Assembly (NCBI GenBank): GCA_964483245.1
Contig: CAZABP010000019.1
Coordinates: 1-64,000 of the forward strand
DNA from: CAZABP01 sp964483245
GTDB lineage: Bacteria > Planctomycetota > UBA1135 > UBA2386
DNA: 64,000 nucleotides
Reading direction: 5' to 3'
The notes below the pieces were generated by a model. The model made no database searches and was not told the origin of the DNA. It worked only from the letters and a program-made list of their open reading frames with translations. Positions 17,007 through 25,355 of the stretch are shown in pieces (the first letter of the stretch is position 1; each line of letters begins with the position of its first letter). The position numbers were made by a program, and so were the translations under genes.

Positions 17007-19064
17007 TCACAGACCGTGCAGCCGGTGGCCGGCGACCGACATGACCCAGGTCGGCATCGCGGCTTCGAACATGAACGGCGGCGGCGCGTTGGTCCCCGCG
17101 CTCAGGATCAGGTTGTCGTCCATGATCGAGGCACCGTTTTCGAACCCGGCGCCGACGAAGCCGAACTCGTCGATGTAGGTCGCGACCGGGCGGAACCGGC
17201 TCACGATCCCGCCGAGGCGGCGCAGCGACTCCTTGACGTAGTCGCCGCCGGTGTCGAGGTCGGTGTAGACGTCGGTGCCGTCGCTGGTGACCTTGACCCC
17301 TTCGAAGCTGACCGAGCCATTGGCGCTGATCAGCGAGGCGTTGACCTCGAGCTGCTCCGGCGCGTCCTTCGCATACAGGATGTCACCCTGCGCGAGCACG
17401 GCCAGCAGCGAGTCGCCGTCGTAGTCGGGGTTCGCGGTGTACTCCTGGTCCATGTCGGTCCCGTGCAACATCCGGACGTCACCGTCGCCGTCGACGTATT
17501 GCAGGTTGTCGGTGATGCGCACGCTGCCGCTGGTGATCAGCGACATCCGGCCGTCGATCTGGCCGCTGATCTTGCGCACCGGACCCTGCAGGTAGACGAC
17601 GCCATCGGTGTCGATGGTCTTCGTGTCGACGAGCTTCTCGGCGACCTTCACTTTCTTGGTGTAGTGCTCGGTGACCGTCGTGTAGACCGGCACGGACTTG
17701 GTCTTGACGACGACGTCCCAGCCGGTGAACACCTTCTTCGTCTTGGTGACGTCGATCGTGCCGTCCGGGACCATCTTGGTCTTCTTGACGGTGACGGAGT
17801 CGTGGTGGGTGATGTACGACTCCTTGGTCGTGACGTCGTAGGTCTTCGTGCCGACCTTGACCTTGACCGTCTTGGTCTTGGTCACCGTGTCGTAGCCGCT
17901 GATGTACGGCTCCTCGACGTCGACGGTCTGCGTGATCTTCTTCCAGAAGCCGGCGGCCTTGCCGCTGGCGCCGACCGTGCCGCCGCCACTCGTGGCGCCG
18001 GGCGTCAGCTTGTCGAACGGGACCCAGACATCCTTGGTCACGGTCTTGGTCACGGTCTTCGTGTCCCAGATCGGAATGTCTTCGGTGTAGGTGACGGTCT
18101 GGTTCTCGTAGACCGGCTCGGTGACCGACTTGGTGACGTCCTTCCAGGCGTAGACCGGCACTAGCTCGGTGTCGGTGTACTCGACCGGCTTGTAGACGGT
18201 CTGCGTCTCGACGTAGGTCTCGTCCTTGTAGATCGCGACCGGCTCGGAGTACGTCTCGGTGTTCCAGTGACTGAACACGGAGTATGACTTCGTCGCAGGG
18301 ACGTCGATCTCGTGTTCCGGCTCGAACAGCTTGATCTGCGTCTGCTTGCCCTGGAACTCGACCTCGGCGATCAGCTCACTGGTCACCGAGAGCGTGTCCG
18401 CCTTGCCGGCGAGCGTCGCAAAGTCGACGTCCTTCAGGATGTCGTAGGCCGGCGCGGCCGGATTGAACACGCCACTGAACTTGGTGTTGTCGGCGGCGGC
18501 GCCAGCCGTGAAGTTGACCCCTTCGCTGGCCGTGACCGAGTCGCGGTAGTGGCCGTTGGGGAAGAAGAAGTCGATGTGCTTGTTGGTGTGGATCGCGCCG
18601 CGCGGTTCGCCTGAGAGTCCGACCGGGTGGTCGATGACGAACAGGTTGTATTGCGACGCCGGCGAAGCCTCGCGGACGACCGCCTCGGCGGTCTTGGTGA
18701 CGCCGCGGTGGAGCGCGGTCGTGCGCAACGCGAAGTAGCGCGTCGTGCCGACCTGCTCGACGCGGACCGAGGTGCCAGGGATCACCTGATCCGGCGCCGC
18801 GAGGGCCGCGCGGAGCACCTCGTTCTGCATCGACGAGTCGTACGGCGAGGCATTGACCAGGTTCTTCGCCAGCTCGAGTTGGCTGATCGCCAGCACCTGC
18901 GCCTGCGTCGCGTGGAACTGCGCGCTGACGCGCTGGTCCTCGGCCAGGACCTTCGCGAGGCTCGCGCTGGCGAACGCGCCGAACGCGACGAACAGGATCA
19001 TCAGCACGACGAGCACGCTGCCGCGCTCGGCCGGACGGCTCCGGCTGGATGGTTGGTTGCGCAT
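17007..19064 (-). CDS. PilX-N/DUF4900-like protein with YTV-like repeats, copy 2 (Lys-rich)
   Basis: 685 residues, collinear with its two neighbours over the whole length. It has the PilX-type helix (RGSVLVVLMILFVAFGAFAS), the block LFVIDHPVGLSGEPRGAIHT, the repeat region at ~255-480 and the C-terminal DUF4900-like part ending NAPPPFMFEAAMPTWVMSVAG. In the repeats Arg of the paralogues is largely replaced by Lys (VTKTKTVKVKVGTKTYDV, VTVKKTKMVPDGTIDVTKTK). It also differs at the Cys in the IDHPVGLCG block, where it has Ser, and lacks a second shared Cys (CPPQLE becomes APEQLE). Loss of both suggests they form a disulphide in the other copies. It is separated from copy 1 by 219 bp. Confidence 0.78.
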   Translation of the reverse strand: MRNQPSSRSRPAERGSVLVVLMILFVAFGAFASASLAKVLAEDQRVSAQFHATQAQVLAISQLELAKNLVNASPYDSSMQNEVLRAALAAPDQVIPGTSVRVEQVGTTRYFALRTTALHRGVTKTAEAVVREASPASQYNLFVIDHPVGLSGEPRGAIHTNKHIDFFFPNGHYRDSVTASEGVNFTAGAAADNTKFSGVFNPAAPAYDILKDVDFATLAGKADTLSVTSELIAEVEFQGKQTQIKLFEPEHEIDVPATKSYSVFSHWNTETYSEPVAIYKDETYVETQTVYKPVEYTDTELVPVYAWKDVTKSVTEPVYENQTVTYTEDIPIWDTKTVTKTVTKDVWVPFDKLTPGATSGGGTVGASGKAAGFWKKITQTVDVEEPYISGYDTVTKTKTVKVKVGTKTYDVTTKESYITHHDSVTVKKTKMVPDGTIDVTKTKKVFTGWDVVVKTKSVPVYTTVTEHYTKKVKVAEKLVDTKTIDTDGVVYLQGPVRKISGQIDGRMSLITSGSVRITDNLQYVDGDGDVRMLHGTDMDQEYTANPDYDGDSLLAVLAQGDILYAKDAPEQLEVNASLISANGSVSFEGVKVTSDGTDVYTDLDTGGDYVKESLRRLGGIVSRFRPVATYIDEFGFVGAGFENGASIMDDNLILSAGTNAPPPFMFEAAMPTWVMSVAGHRLHGL

Positions 19065-19143
19065 CGGTCTTCCCTGTCCCTCTCGACTCGGATCGAAGAA
19101 CGCTATCCCAAGCCTGCGACGCGGCGCCGGATCGTCCCGGAAC

Positions 19144-19240
19144 GGGACGGTTGGTGTCAGAGGCGAACGTCGCCGGGACGGTTGGTGTCAGACTCCAACC
19201 CTCCTGATTCGGGACGGTTGGAGTCTGACACCAACTGTCC
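19144..19240. repeat. Short-repeat cluster and 25-bp hairpin downstream of PilX copy 3
   Basis: The unit GGGACGGTTGG(T/A)GTC appears at 19144, 19175 and 19211 (spacing 31 and 36 bp). Bases 19176-19200 and 19216-19240 form an inverted repeat of 25 bp with one mismatch and a 15-nt loop; its inner 20 bp (GGTTGGAGTCTGACACCAAC) are perfect. It begins 3 bp beyond the stop of copy 3. It could work as a transcription terminator or mRNA 3' stabiliser, but it has no T-tract. The same unit occurs on the other side of copy 3. Confidence 0.8.
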
Positions 19241-19242
19241 GG

Positions 19243-21315
19243 TCAGTTGGTGACCTGCAGGTGCTGGCCGGTGACGGACAGGATCCAGGTCGGGATCGCG
19301 GCTTCGAACATGAACGGCGGCGGCGCGTTGTTGCCGCTCGACAGGATCAGGTTCTGATCCATGATCGATTCGCCGTTCTCGAACCCGGCGCTGATGTAGC
19401 CGCGCTCGTCGATGTAGGTCGCGACCGGGCGCTTGCGGCTGACGATGCCGCCGAGCCGGCGGATCGATTCCTTGACGTAGGTCGGATCGTCGCCGAGCCA
19501 GCTCGAGACCTGGCTGCCGTCGTCGGAGACTTCGATCCCTTCGAAGCTGACGACGCCACGCGCGCTGATCAGCGACGCGTTGATCTCGAGCTGCGGCGGG
19601 CATTCCTTGGCGTAGCGGATGTCGTCGCGCGCCATCAGCGCCAGCAGCGAGCTCCCCTGGTAGTCCGGGTTCTCGACGTACGGCTCCTCCTTGTTGGTCC
19701 CGTTCAGCATCCGCGTGTCGCCGTCGTCGTCGACGTACTGGATGTGGCCGGTGATCGACGCGGAGCCGCCGGTGATCATCGACAGCCGTCCGTTCAGGAC
19801 GCCGGACATCCCACGTACGCTGCCGCGCAGGAACAGGACGCCGTTCGACGACACGGTCTCGGTGCGCTCGAGGACTTCGTCGACCCAGACCGGGACGGTG
19901 TAGGTCTCCGGCACATCGTTGTAGATCGCGATCGTGCGGGTCTTCGGCACGTCCTCCCAGCCGACGACGATCTGCCGCGTGCGCGTGACCTCCTGCGTCC
20001 CGATCGGGATCTGGCGGGTGCGCGTCGTGCTGATCGAGTCGAACCGCTCGACGTACTGCTCGCTGTAGGTCTCCTCGCGCGTCGTGGTGCCGACGACGAC
20101 GCGTTCGGTGCGCGTGCGCGACTCGGTGGTCCAGCCGCTGATGTAGGTCTCCTGGAACTCCTCGTCGACCAGCGTCCGCCGCCAGTAGCCGGCTGCGCTG
20201 CCGGTCGCGCCGACCGTGCCGCCGCCGGTCGAAGTGCCTTCGCTCGAGTCGTACGGCACCCAGATGTCGCGCCAGACCTGGCGCGTCGAAGTCCGCGTCG
20301 CGTAGGTGGGGACGTCTACCGTGTAGCCGACGGTCTGGTCCTCGTAGACGTTCTCGGTGACGGTCCGCGTCGCGTCGCGCCAGGCGTAGACCGGCACGGT
20401 GGAGACTTCGATGTACTCCTCTGGCCCGTAGACCGTCTCGGTCACGGTGTAGGTCTCGGTCTCGTAGATCGGCTCCGACTCGATGTACTCCTGCACTTCG
20501 TTGTGCGAGAACACGCTGACCATGCGCGTGCGTTCCTCGTCGACGTAGTGCCCGGGGCGGTACAGCTTCACCTGCGTCTGATCCCCTTGGAACTCGACCT
20601 CGGCGATCAGATCCGGATCGGTCACGGCGAGCACGTCGGCGCGCCCGGACAGCGTCGAGAAGTCGACACTGGCGAGGATGTCGTAGGCCGGCGCCGCCTG
20701 GTTGGTGACCCCGGCGAACGTCGTGTTGAACTGCGTGGCACCCGCCGTGAACTCGAAGCCCTCGCTCGCAGTCACGGTGTCCTGGTAGACACCGCCGGGG
20801 AAGTAGAAGTCGATGTTGCGGTTGGTGTGGATCGCGCCGCGCGGGGCGCCGCACAGGCCGACCGGGTGGTCGATCACGAACAGGTTGTATTGCGATGCCG
20901 GCGACGACTGGCGGACCACCGCTTCGGCCACCCGCTCGACGCCGCGCTGCGACGCAGCCGTCGCGAGGCGGAAGTACGGCGTCGTACCGATCTGCTCCGC
21001 GCGCACGGCGGTGCCCGGGATCACCTGGTTCGGCTCGAGCAGCGCAGCCTTCAGGACCTCGTTCTGGAAGTCGTGGTCGTAGGCGGATGCGTTGACGATG
21101 TTCTTCGCCAGCTCGAGCTGGCTGTTGGCCATCGTCTCGGCCTGCAGCGCGCTCAGCCGCTGCGAGACCTTGCGGTCTTCGGCGAGCACCTTCGCCAGCG
21201 ACGCCGAAGCGAACGCGGCGAACCCGACGAACAGGATCATGACGACGACCAGGACGCTGCCGCGCTGGTCGGACTGCGGCCCGCTACGGGCCGTCGGCTG
21301 CGTTGCGATGCACAT
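19243..21315 (-). CDS. PilX-N/DUF4900-like protein with YTV-like repeats, copy 3 (first in operon order, Arg-rich)
   Basis: 690 residues and the first gene of the operon in the direction of transcription. Features match the other copies: PilX helix (RGSVLVVVMILFVGFAAFAS), LFVIDHPVGLCGAPRGAIHT, repeat region ~259-486 and a C-terminal part ending NAPPPFMFEAAIPTWILSVTG. Its repeats are Arg/Glu-rich (ESRTRTERVVVGTTTREETY, EVTRTRQIVVGWEDVPKTRT). The Cys pair seen in copy 1 is kept. It is flanked on both sides by the GGGACGGTTGG repeat family. As with the other copies I infer an exported, pilus-associated or cell-surface role; no enzyme motif is visible. Confidence 0.78.
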   Translation of the reverse strand: MCIATQPTARSGPQSDQRGSVLVVVMILFVGFAAFASASLAKVLAEDRKVSQRLSALQAETMANSQLELAKNIVNASAYDHDFQNEVLKAALLEPNQVIPGTAVRAEQIGTTPYFRLATAASQRGVERVAEAVVRQSSPASQYNLFVIDHPVGLCGAPRGAIHTNRNIDFYFPGGVYQDTVTASEGFEFTAGATQFNTTFAGVTNQAAPAYDILASVDFSTLSGRADVLAVTDPDLIAEVEFQGDQTQVKLYRPGHYVDEERTRMVSVFSHNEVQEYIESEPIYETETYTVTETVYGPEEYIEVSTVPVYAWRDATRTVTENVYEDQTVGYTVDVPTYATRTSTRQVWRDIWVPYDSSEGTSTGGGTVGATGSAAGYWRRTLVDEEFQETYISGWTTESRTRTERVVVGTTTREETYSEQYVERFDSISTTRTRQIPIGTQEVTRTRQIVVGWEDVPKTRTIAIYNDVPETYTVPVWVDEVLERTETVSSNGVLFLRGSVRGMSGVLNGRLSMITGGSASITGHIQYVDDDGDTRMLNGTNKEEPYVENPDYQGSSLLALMARDDIRYAKECPPQLEINASLISARGVVSFEGIEVSDDGSQVSSWLGDDPTYVKESIRRLGGIVSRKRPVATYIDERGYISAGFENGESIMDQNLILSSGNNAPPPFMFEAAIPTWILSVTGQHLQVTN

Positions 21316-21445
21316 GATGATGATGGCACCGCGCGGTCTCGGTTCTCTTCCCCATGATGCAGGACGCTACCCCACGGTCTGGAGCTGTGTCGGCTTGCGC
21401 GGGGCCCGGTCCGGAAAAAGGTGGCTGACCCGACTGTCGCAAAGC

Positions 21446-21506
21446 GGGAGAGATGGAATCTGACCCCAACCGTCCCGAAATGGGAGAGATGGAATCTGAC
21501 CCCAAC
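21446..21506. repeat. Two 25-bp direct repeats upstream of PilX copy 3
   Basis: GGGAGAGATGGAATCTGACC followed by CCAAC is repeated exactly at 21446-21470 and 21482-21506, a 36-bp period. Read on the minus strand, the unit becomes GTTGGGGTCAGATTCC, preceded between the copies by GGGACG; this is the same family as the units at 19144-19240. It lies between the dCTP deaminase stop and the start of copy 3. Two units with an 11-nt spacer are too few and too closely spaced for a CRISPR array. Confidence 0.8.
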
Positions 21507-21511
21507 TGTGC

Positions 21512-22606
21512 TCAGCGGAAGTGTTTGCTGAGCTTCAGGCCCTGACCCTGGTAGTGGCTGCCGAGGCGGCCTTCGCCGTAGGCGACCTCCGGCTCCTCGA
21601 GTGAGCGCATGAACTGCAGCCGGAAGAACACCTGCCCGTCCTCGACCAGGAACGGGACGTCGTGCGGTCTCACTTCGAGCACGGCGCGCGTGCCGTGCGT
21701 GCCGCCGAACCCGTTGTCGAAGAACCCGGCGTAGTTGGTCCGCAGCTCGCCGATGCCGACGTCGTAGGCGGCCATCTCGGCGGCGAGGTGCCGCGGCACG
21801 CGGACGCGCTCCTTGCTGGCGAAGATGTAGAACTCCTCCGGCTCGACGATGTAGCGGGCGTTGGTCGGCTCGGGGATCGCCTCGAACCACGCTTCGGCGT
21901 CGTGCGCGCCTTCGCGCATCATGTCGATGACCGGCGTGTAGCGCCGTGCGACGTAGCCGACCGGTCCGGTCAGGTCGCGGTCTCGGCGCAGCGCGACGCT
22001 CATGCACAGCCCCTGGTCGAACCGCACGCGCGAGCGCGGCAGCGGCTGGCCGCGGTCGTCGAACAGCAGCGCACCGCGGTCGTATTCGGCCGCGATCTCG
22101 TCATCGGTGAGCTGTGCCCGCCCGCTGCTGAAGCGGACCTGGCACAGGCTGAGTCCGGTCCGCACGCGCACCGGAAACGAGCGCGGCACGACTTCGAGAT
22201 ACAGCGGACCGGTGTAGCCGGGTGCCACCTGCTCGAAGCGCGCGGTCCGGTCGGCGAGCAGCCGCGTGAACAGGTCGAGCCGTCCAGTGGACGACTTCGG
22301 GTTCGCACGGATCGCATACGGCAGCGGCTCGACGACCTGCTCGAGCAGCGGGATCACGTAGCAGTGCCCCTTCTCGAGCACGGCGCCGTCGGCGAGATCG
22401 AACGTATACAGCGTCGTCTCTTCCAGCCGCTCGGCGACGCTGGCATGTTCCGGCAGGAATCCGCTGCGCACGCGGTAGCCGCGCGTCGCGAGCCGCAGGT
22501 CGAGGCTGCTCGGCTGCACCTGCGCCGGCGCGATCTCCGGATTCGAGTGCAGCTTGCCGGATGCGATCAGCGTCCGGATCTGCTGGTAGACGAGGATCCC
22601 GTGCAT
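21512..22606 (-). CDS. dcd: 2'-deoxycytidine 5'-triphosphate deaminase (Dcd-type, long form)
   Basis: 364 residues, the length of the long two-domain Dcd family rather than the ~190-residue E. coli form. Family blocks include VQPSSLDLRLATRGYRVRSG, IRANPKSSTGRLDLFTRLLAD, YLEVVPRSFPVRVRTGLSL and GELRTNYAGFFDNGFGG, with two dUTPase-like folds in tandem. It converts dCTP to dUTP, feeding dTMP synthesis. The ATG at 22606 gives the expected N-terminus (HGILVYQQIRTLIASGKL). It is divergent from sucC with 97 bp between them. No pathway link with its neighbours is evident. Confidence 0.87.
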   Translation of the reverse strand: MHGILVYQQIRTLIASGKLHSNPEIAPAQVQPSSLDLRLATRGYRVRSGFLPEHASVAERLEETTLYTFDLADGAVLEKGHCYVIPLLEQVVEPLPYAIRANPKSSTGRLDLFTRLLADRTARFEQVAPGYTGPLYLEVVPRSFPVRVRTGLSLCQVRFSSGRAQLTDDEIAAEYDRGALLFDDRGQPLPRSRVRFDQGLCMSVALRRDRDLTGPVGYVARRYTPVIDMMREGAHDAEAWFEAIPEPTNARYIVEPEEFYIFASKERVRVPRHLAAEMAAYDVGIGELRTNYAGFFDNGFGGTHGTRAVLEVRPHDVPFLVEDGQVFFRLQFMRSLEEPEVAYGEGRLGSHYQGQGLKLSKHFR

Positions 22607-22647
22607 GCGGGGCCGTGCATACGGCCGGTCGCGCCCGCGAGCCACAG

Positions 22648-22675
22648 TTGATCGTCCGAGGTCGCTCGATAACGT
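22648..22675 (+). promoter_or_regulatory. Candidate sigma70-type promoter of sucCD
   Basis: TTGATC (22648-22653), a 16-nt spacer, then TAACGT (22670-22675), about 28 bases before the sucC ATG at 22704. This is the best match in the divergent dcd-sucC gap. The boxes are approximate and planctomycete promoters are not well defined, so this is tentative. Confidence 0.45.
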
Positions 22676-22703
22676 CTGCCGCCCCCGACGACCTGCAGTT
22701 GCG

Positions 22704-23876
22704 ATGAAGATCCACGAGTACCAGGCCAAGAGCCTGCTCAGCCGCTTCGGCGTGCCGGTTCCGGACGGCATCGCGGCAGACAGTCCACACGAGGCCGGCG
22801 AAGCGTTCGGTCGACTCGGCGTCCCGCTCGCAGTGGTCAAGGCGCAGATCCACGCCGGCGGCCGCGGCAAGGGCGGCGGGGTGAAGCTCGTCCGTTCGGC
22901 CGACGAGGCCCGCACCGCCGCCGCCGCGATGCTCGGCCGCCCGTTGGTGACGCACCAGACCGGCCCGCAGGGGCGCATCGTGCGCAAGGTCTGGATCGAA
23001 AAGGGCAGCGGAATCGCGCGCGAGCTGTACGTCGCGATCGCGATCGACCGCGTGCTCGGGCGGCCGGTGCTGATGGGCTCGGCCGAAGGCGGGATGGACA
23101 TCGAGGAGCTGGCGGCGAAGCACCCCGAGAAGATCCTGCGCGAGCCGCTGCACCCGGTGAAAGGCCTGCTGCCGTTCCAGGCGCGGCGGGTCGCATTCGG
23201 CCTGGGCCTGGGCGGCGCGCAGCTCAAGCCGGCGCTCGCCGTCCTGCACGGGCTGTCGCGCGCGTTCTTCGAGCTCGACTGCTCGATCGCCGAGATCAAT
23301 CCGCTGATCGTGACCGACGGCGGTCAGGTCATGGCGCTGGATGCGAAGATGAACTTCGACGGCAATGCGCTGTTCCGCCATCCGGAGCTGCGCGAGATGC
23401 GGGACCTGAACGAGGAGGATCCGAAGGAGGTCGAAGCGGGCAACTTCGATCTCAACTACATCGCGCTCGACGGCTCGATCGGCTGCATGGTCAACGGCGC
23501 CGGCCTCGCGATGGCGACGATGGACGTGATCCAGCTCAAGGGCGGCCGGCCGGCGAACTTCCTCGACGTCGGCGGCGGCGCCAACAAGTCGCAGGTCACC
23601 AACGCGTTCAAGATCCTGCTGTCGGATCCGAACGTGCGCGGCGTGCTGGTCAACATCTTCGGCGGGATCATGAAGTGCGACGTCATCGCCGAAGGCGTCG
23701 TCGCCGCGGCGCGCGAAGTCGAGCTGAACGTCCCGCTGGTGGTCCGGCTCGAAGGAACCAACGTCGACGCCGGCCGCCGCATCCTCGCCGAGTCCGGGTT
23801 GCGGCTGCAGACCGCAGCGACGCTCGACGAAGCCGCCGAGAAGATCGTCGCGCTGGTCGGAAAGGGAGCGCACTGA
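22704..23876 (+). CDS. sucC: Succinate-CoA ligase (ADP/GDP-forming) subunit beta
   Basis: 390 residues, normal for SucC. It begins MKIHEYQAKSLLSRFGVPVP and has the ATP-grasp nucleotide-binding region (VVKAQIHAGGRGKGGGVKL), the subunit and CoA-contact segments, EINPLIVTDGG, and the ending block GGANKSQVTNAFKILLSD with VNIFGGIMKCDVIAEGVV. With SucD it makes ATP or GTP from succinyl-CoA in the TCA cycle. The ATG at 22704 is chosen over an upstream in-frame ATG at 22605 because homologues start with MKIHEY. The stop is one base before the sucD ATG. Confidence 0.96.
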   Translation: MKIHEYQAKSLLSRFGVPVPDGIAADSPHEAGEAFGRLGVPLAVVKAQIHAGGRGKGGGVKLVRSADEARTAAAAMLGRPLVTHQTGPQGRIVRKVWIEKGSGIARELYVAIAIDRVLGRPVLMGSAEGGMDIEELAAKHPEKILREPLHPVKGLLPFQARRVAFGLGLGGAQLKPALAVLHGLSRAFFELDCSIAEINPLIVTDGGQVMALDAKMNFDGNALFRHPELREMRDLNEEDPKEVEAGNFDLNYIALDGSIGCMVNGAGLAMATMDVIQLKGGRPANFLDVGGGANKSQVTNAFKILLSDPNVRGVLVNIFGGIMKCDVIAEGVVAAAREVELNVPLVVRLEGTNVDAGRRILAESGLRLQTAATLDEAAEKIVALVGKGAH

Positions 23877-23877
23877 G

Positions 23878-24762
23878 ATGGCTGTCCTGGTCGACGCGAA
23901 CACGAAGATCCTCTGCCAGGGGCTGACCGGCGATGCCGGCCGGTTCCACACCGGACAGAGCCGCGCCTACGGCACGCAGTTCGTCGGTGGGGTCACGCCC
24001 GGCAAGGGCGGGACGGAGGTCGATGGGCTGCCGGTGTTCGACACGGTGCGGCAGGCGGTCGCCGAGACCGGCGCGACCGCGTCGGTCGTCTATGTCCCGG
24101 CCGCGGCCGCTGCCGACGCGATCTGCGAAGCGGCCGACGCCGGCCTCGAGCTGGTCGTCGCGATCACCGAGGGAATTCCGGTCCTCGACATGGCCTGGGT
24201 GCGCAGCTACCTGGCCGGGACCAAGACCCGGCTGATCGGGCCGAACTGCCCCGGCATCATCACGCCGGTCGGCAAGGACCGTGGGTGCAAGATCGGGATC
24301 ATGCCGGCCTACATCCACCGCCCCGGCTCGATCGGCGTCGTCTCGCGCAGCGGCACGCTGACCTACGAGGCGGTCTGGCAGTCGACGTCGGTCGGCCTCG
24401 GCCAGTCGACCTGCATCGGGATCGGCGGCGACCCGATCCAGGGGATGAACTTCGTCGACGCGCTGAAGCTGTTCGCCGCCGACCCGCAGACGGAGGGCGT
24501 GATCCTGATCGGCGAGATCGGCGGCAGCGCCGAGGAGGAGGCGGCCGAGTTCATCCAGGGGCACCTGCGCAAGCCGGTCGTCGGCTTCATCGCCGGAGCG
24601 ACGGCCCCGCCCGGCAAGCGGATGGGGCATGCCGGGGCGATCATCTCCGGCGGCAAGGGGACCGCAGCCGAGAAGAAGGCCGCGCTCGCGCGCGCCGGCG
24701 TGCACGTCTGTGACACGCCGAGCATCCTCGGCGCCACGATGAAGCAGGTGCTCGGAAGGTGA
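23878..24762 (+). CDS. sucD: Succinate-CoA ligase subunit alpha
   Basis: 294 residues. CoA-binding N-terminal part (ILCQGLTGDAGRFHTGQSRAYGT), GPNCPGIITP, and the active-site His phosphorylated during catalysis in RMGHAGAIISGGKGTAAEKK. It also carries IGEIGGSAEEEAAEFI. It is the partner of SucC and begins 1 bp after that gene's stop. Its own stop overlaps the GTG of the downstream small membrane protein (GTGA), so the three genes form an operon. Confidence 0.96.
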   Translation: MAVLVDANTKILCQGLTGDAGRFHTGQSRAYGTQFVGGVTPGKGGTEVDGLPVFDTVRQAVAETGATASVVYVPAAAAADAICEAADAGLELVVAITEGIPVLDMAWVRSYLAGTKTRLIGPNCPGIITPVGKDRGCKIGIMPAYIHRPGSIGVVSRSGTLTYEAVWQSTSVGLGQSTCIGIGGDPIQGMNFVDALKLFAADPQTEGVILIGEIGGSAEEEAAEFIQGHLRKPVVGFIAGATAPPGKRMGHAGAIISGGKGTAAEKKAALARAGVHVCDTPSILGATMKQVLGR

Positions 24763-25232
24763 CCGGTGCGCCGCAGGGGCCGGAGCCGCAGCCGCCGACC
24801 CCGGCGGTCGCCAGGTTCGGCCCGCTGCTGCTGTTGTTCAGCGCCGGTCTGATCTGGTTCGAGCGGTTCATCCCCGGCCGGGATGCGCTGGCGCGCGAGC
24901 TGGGGGAGGACTTCGTGATCCGCCTGGTCGTCGGCCTGCTCTGCGTGTTCATGGCCTTGGCGATGGTGGAGCGCAGCCAGCTCGGGCTCGCGTTCCGCCA
25001 GGTGCTCGGCGCGTTCCAGCAGTTCCACCGCCAGGGACGCGACCCGTCGGCCGGTCTCGACCCGAAGGCCCGCCGCGACGCGATGACGATCCTGCTGTCG
25101 GCGCTCAGCGGCGACAACCGCACGACCGCCGAGAACGCGCTGAACCATCTGCGGCGCCTCAGCGGGCAGGACTTCGGCTACGACGCGGAGCGCTGGCGCG
25201 CATGGATCGACGCCAACGTCCCCGGCGCGTGA
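24759..25232 (+). CDS. Two-TM protein coupled to sucCD, unknown function
   Basis: 157 residues starting at a GTG that overlaps the sucD stop. A Pro-rich N-terminus leads to a membrane helix (about residues 19-36), a loop, and a second helix (about 51-68, RLVVGLLCVFMALAMV). The cytoplasmic end (residues 75-157) is helical. It finishes TAENALNHLRRLSGQDFGYDAERWRAWI, a pattern often seen at the end of HEAT-like repeats in planctomycete proteins (my recollection, not checked). No enzymatic motif is seen. Coupling to sucCD may be only positional. Confidence 0.65.
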   Translation: MTGAPQGPEPQPPTPAVARFGPLLLLFSAGLIWFERFIPGRDALARELGEDFVIRLVVGLLCVFMALAMVERSQLGLAFRQVLGAFQQFHRQGRDPSAGLDPKARRDAMTILLSALSGDNRTTAENALNHLRRLSGQDFGYDAERWRAWIDANVPGA

Positions 25233-25292
25233 TCCCGTGAGCCCTACCGCCGCGAAATTGCCCGCAGCCGGAGCGGTTCCGCCGCGCGGCCG

Positions 25293-25321
25293 TTGGCCGG
25301 GAGCCTGCTCCTGTCACATAA
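25293..25321 (+). promoter_or_regulatory. Candidate sigma70 promoter of tatA
   Basis: TTGGCC (25293-25298), 17-nt spacer, CATAAT (25316-25321). The start of tatA follows 34 bases later. The -10 box is a good match in otherwise GC-rich DNA, which makes it stand out. Confidence 0.5.
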
Positions 25322-25355
25322 TCCCGCGCTCCTGGCTCCGGCCGGATCAACGCAC

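Noticed and set aside
21446..21506. Possible mini CRISPR (36-bp period)
   Set aside because: Only two units, 11-nt spacer, no cas genes; the same unit recurs in other gaps as an interspersed repeat.
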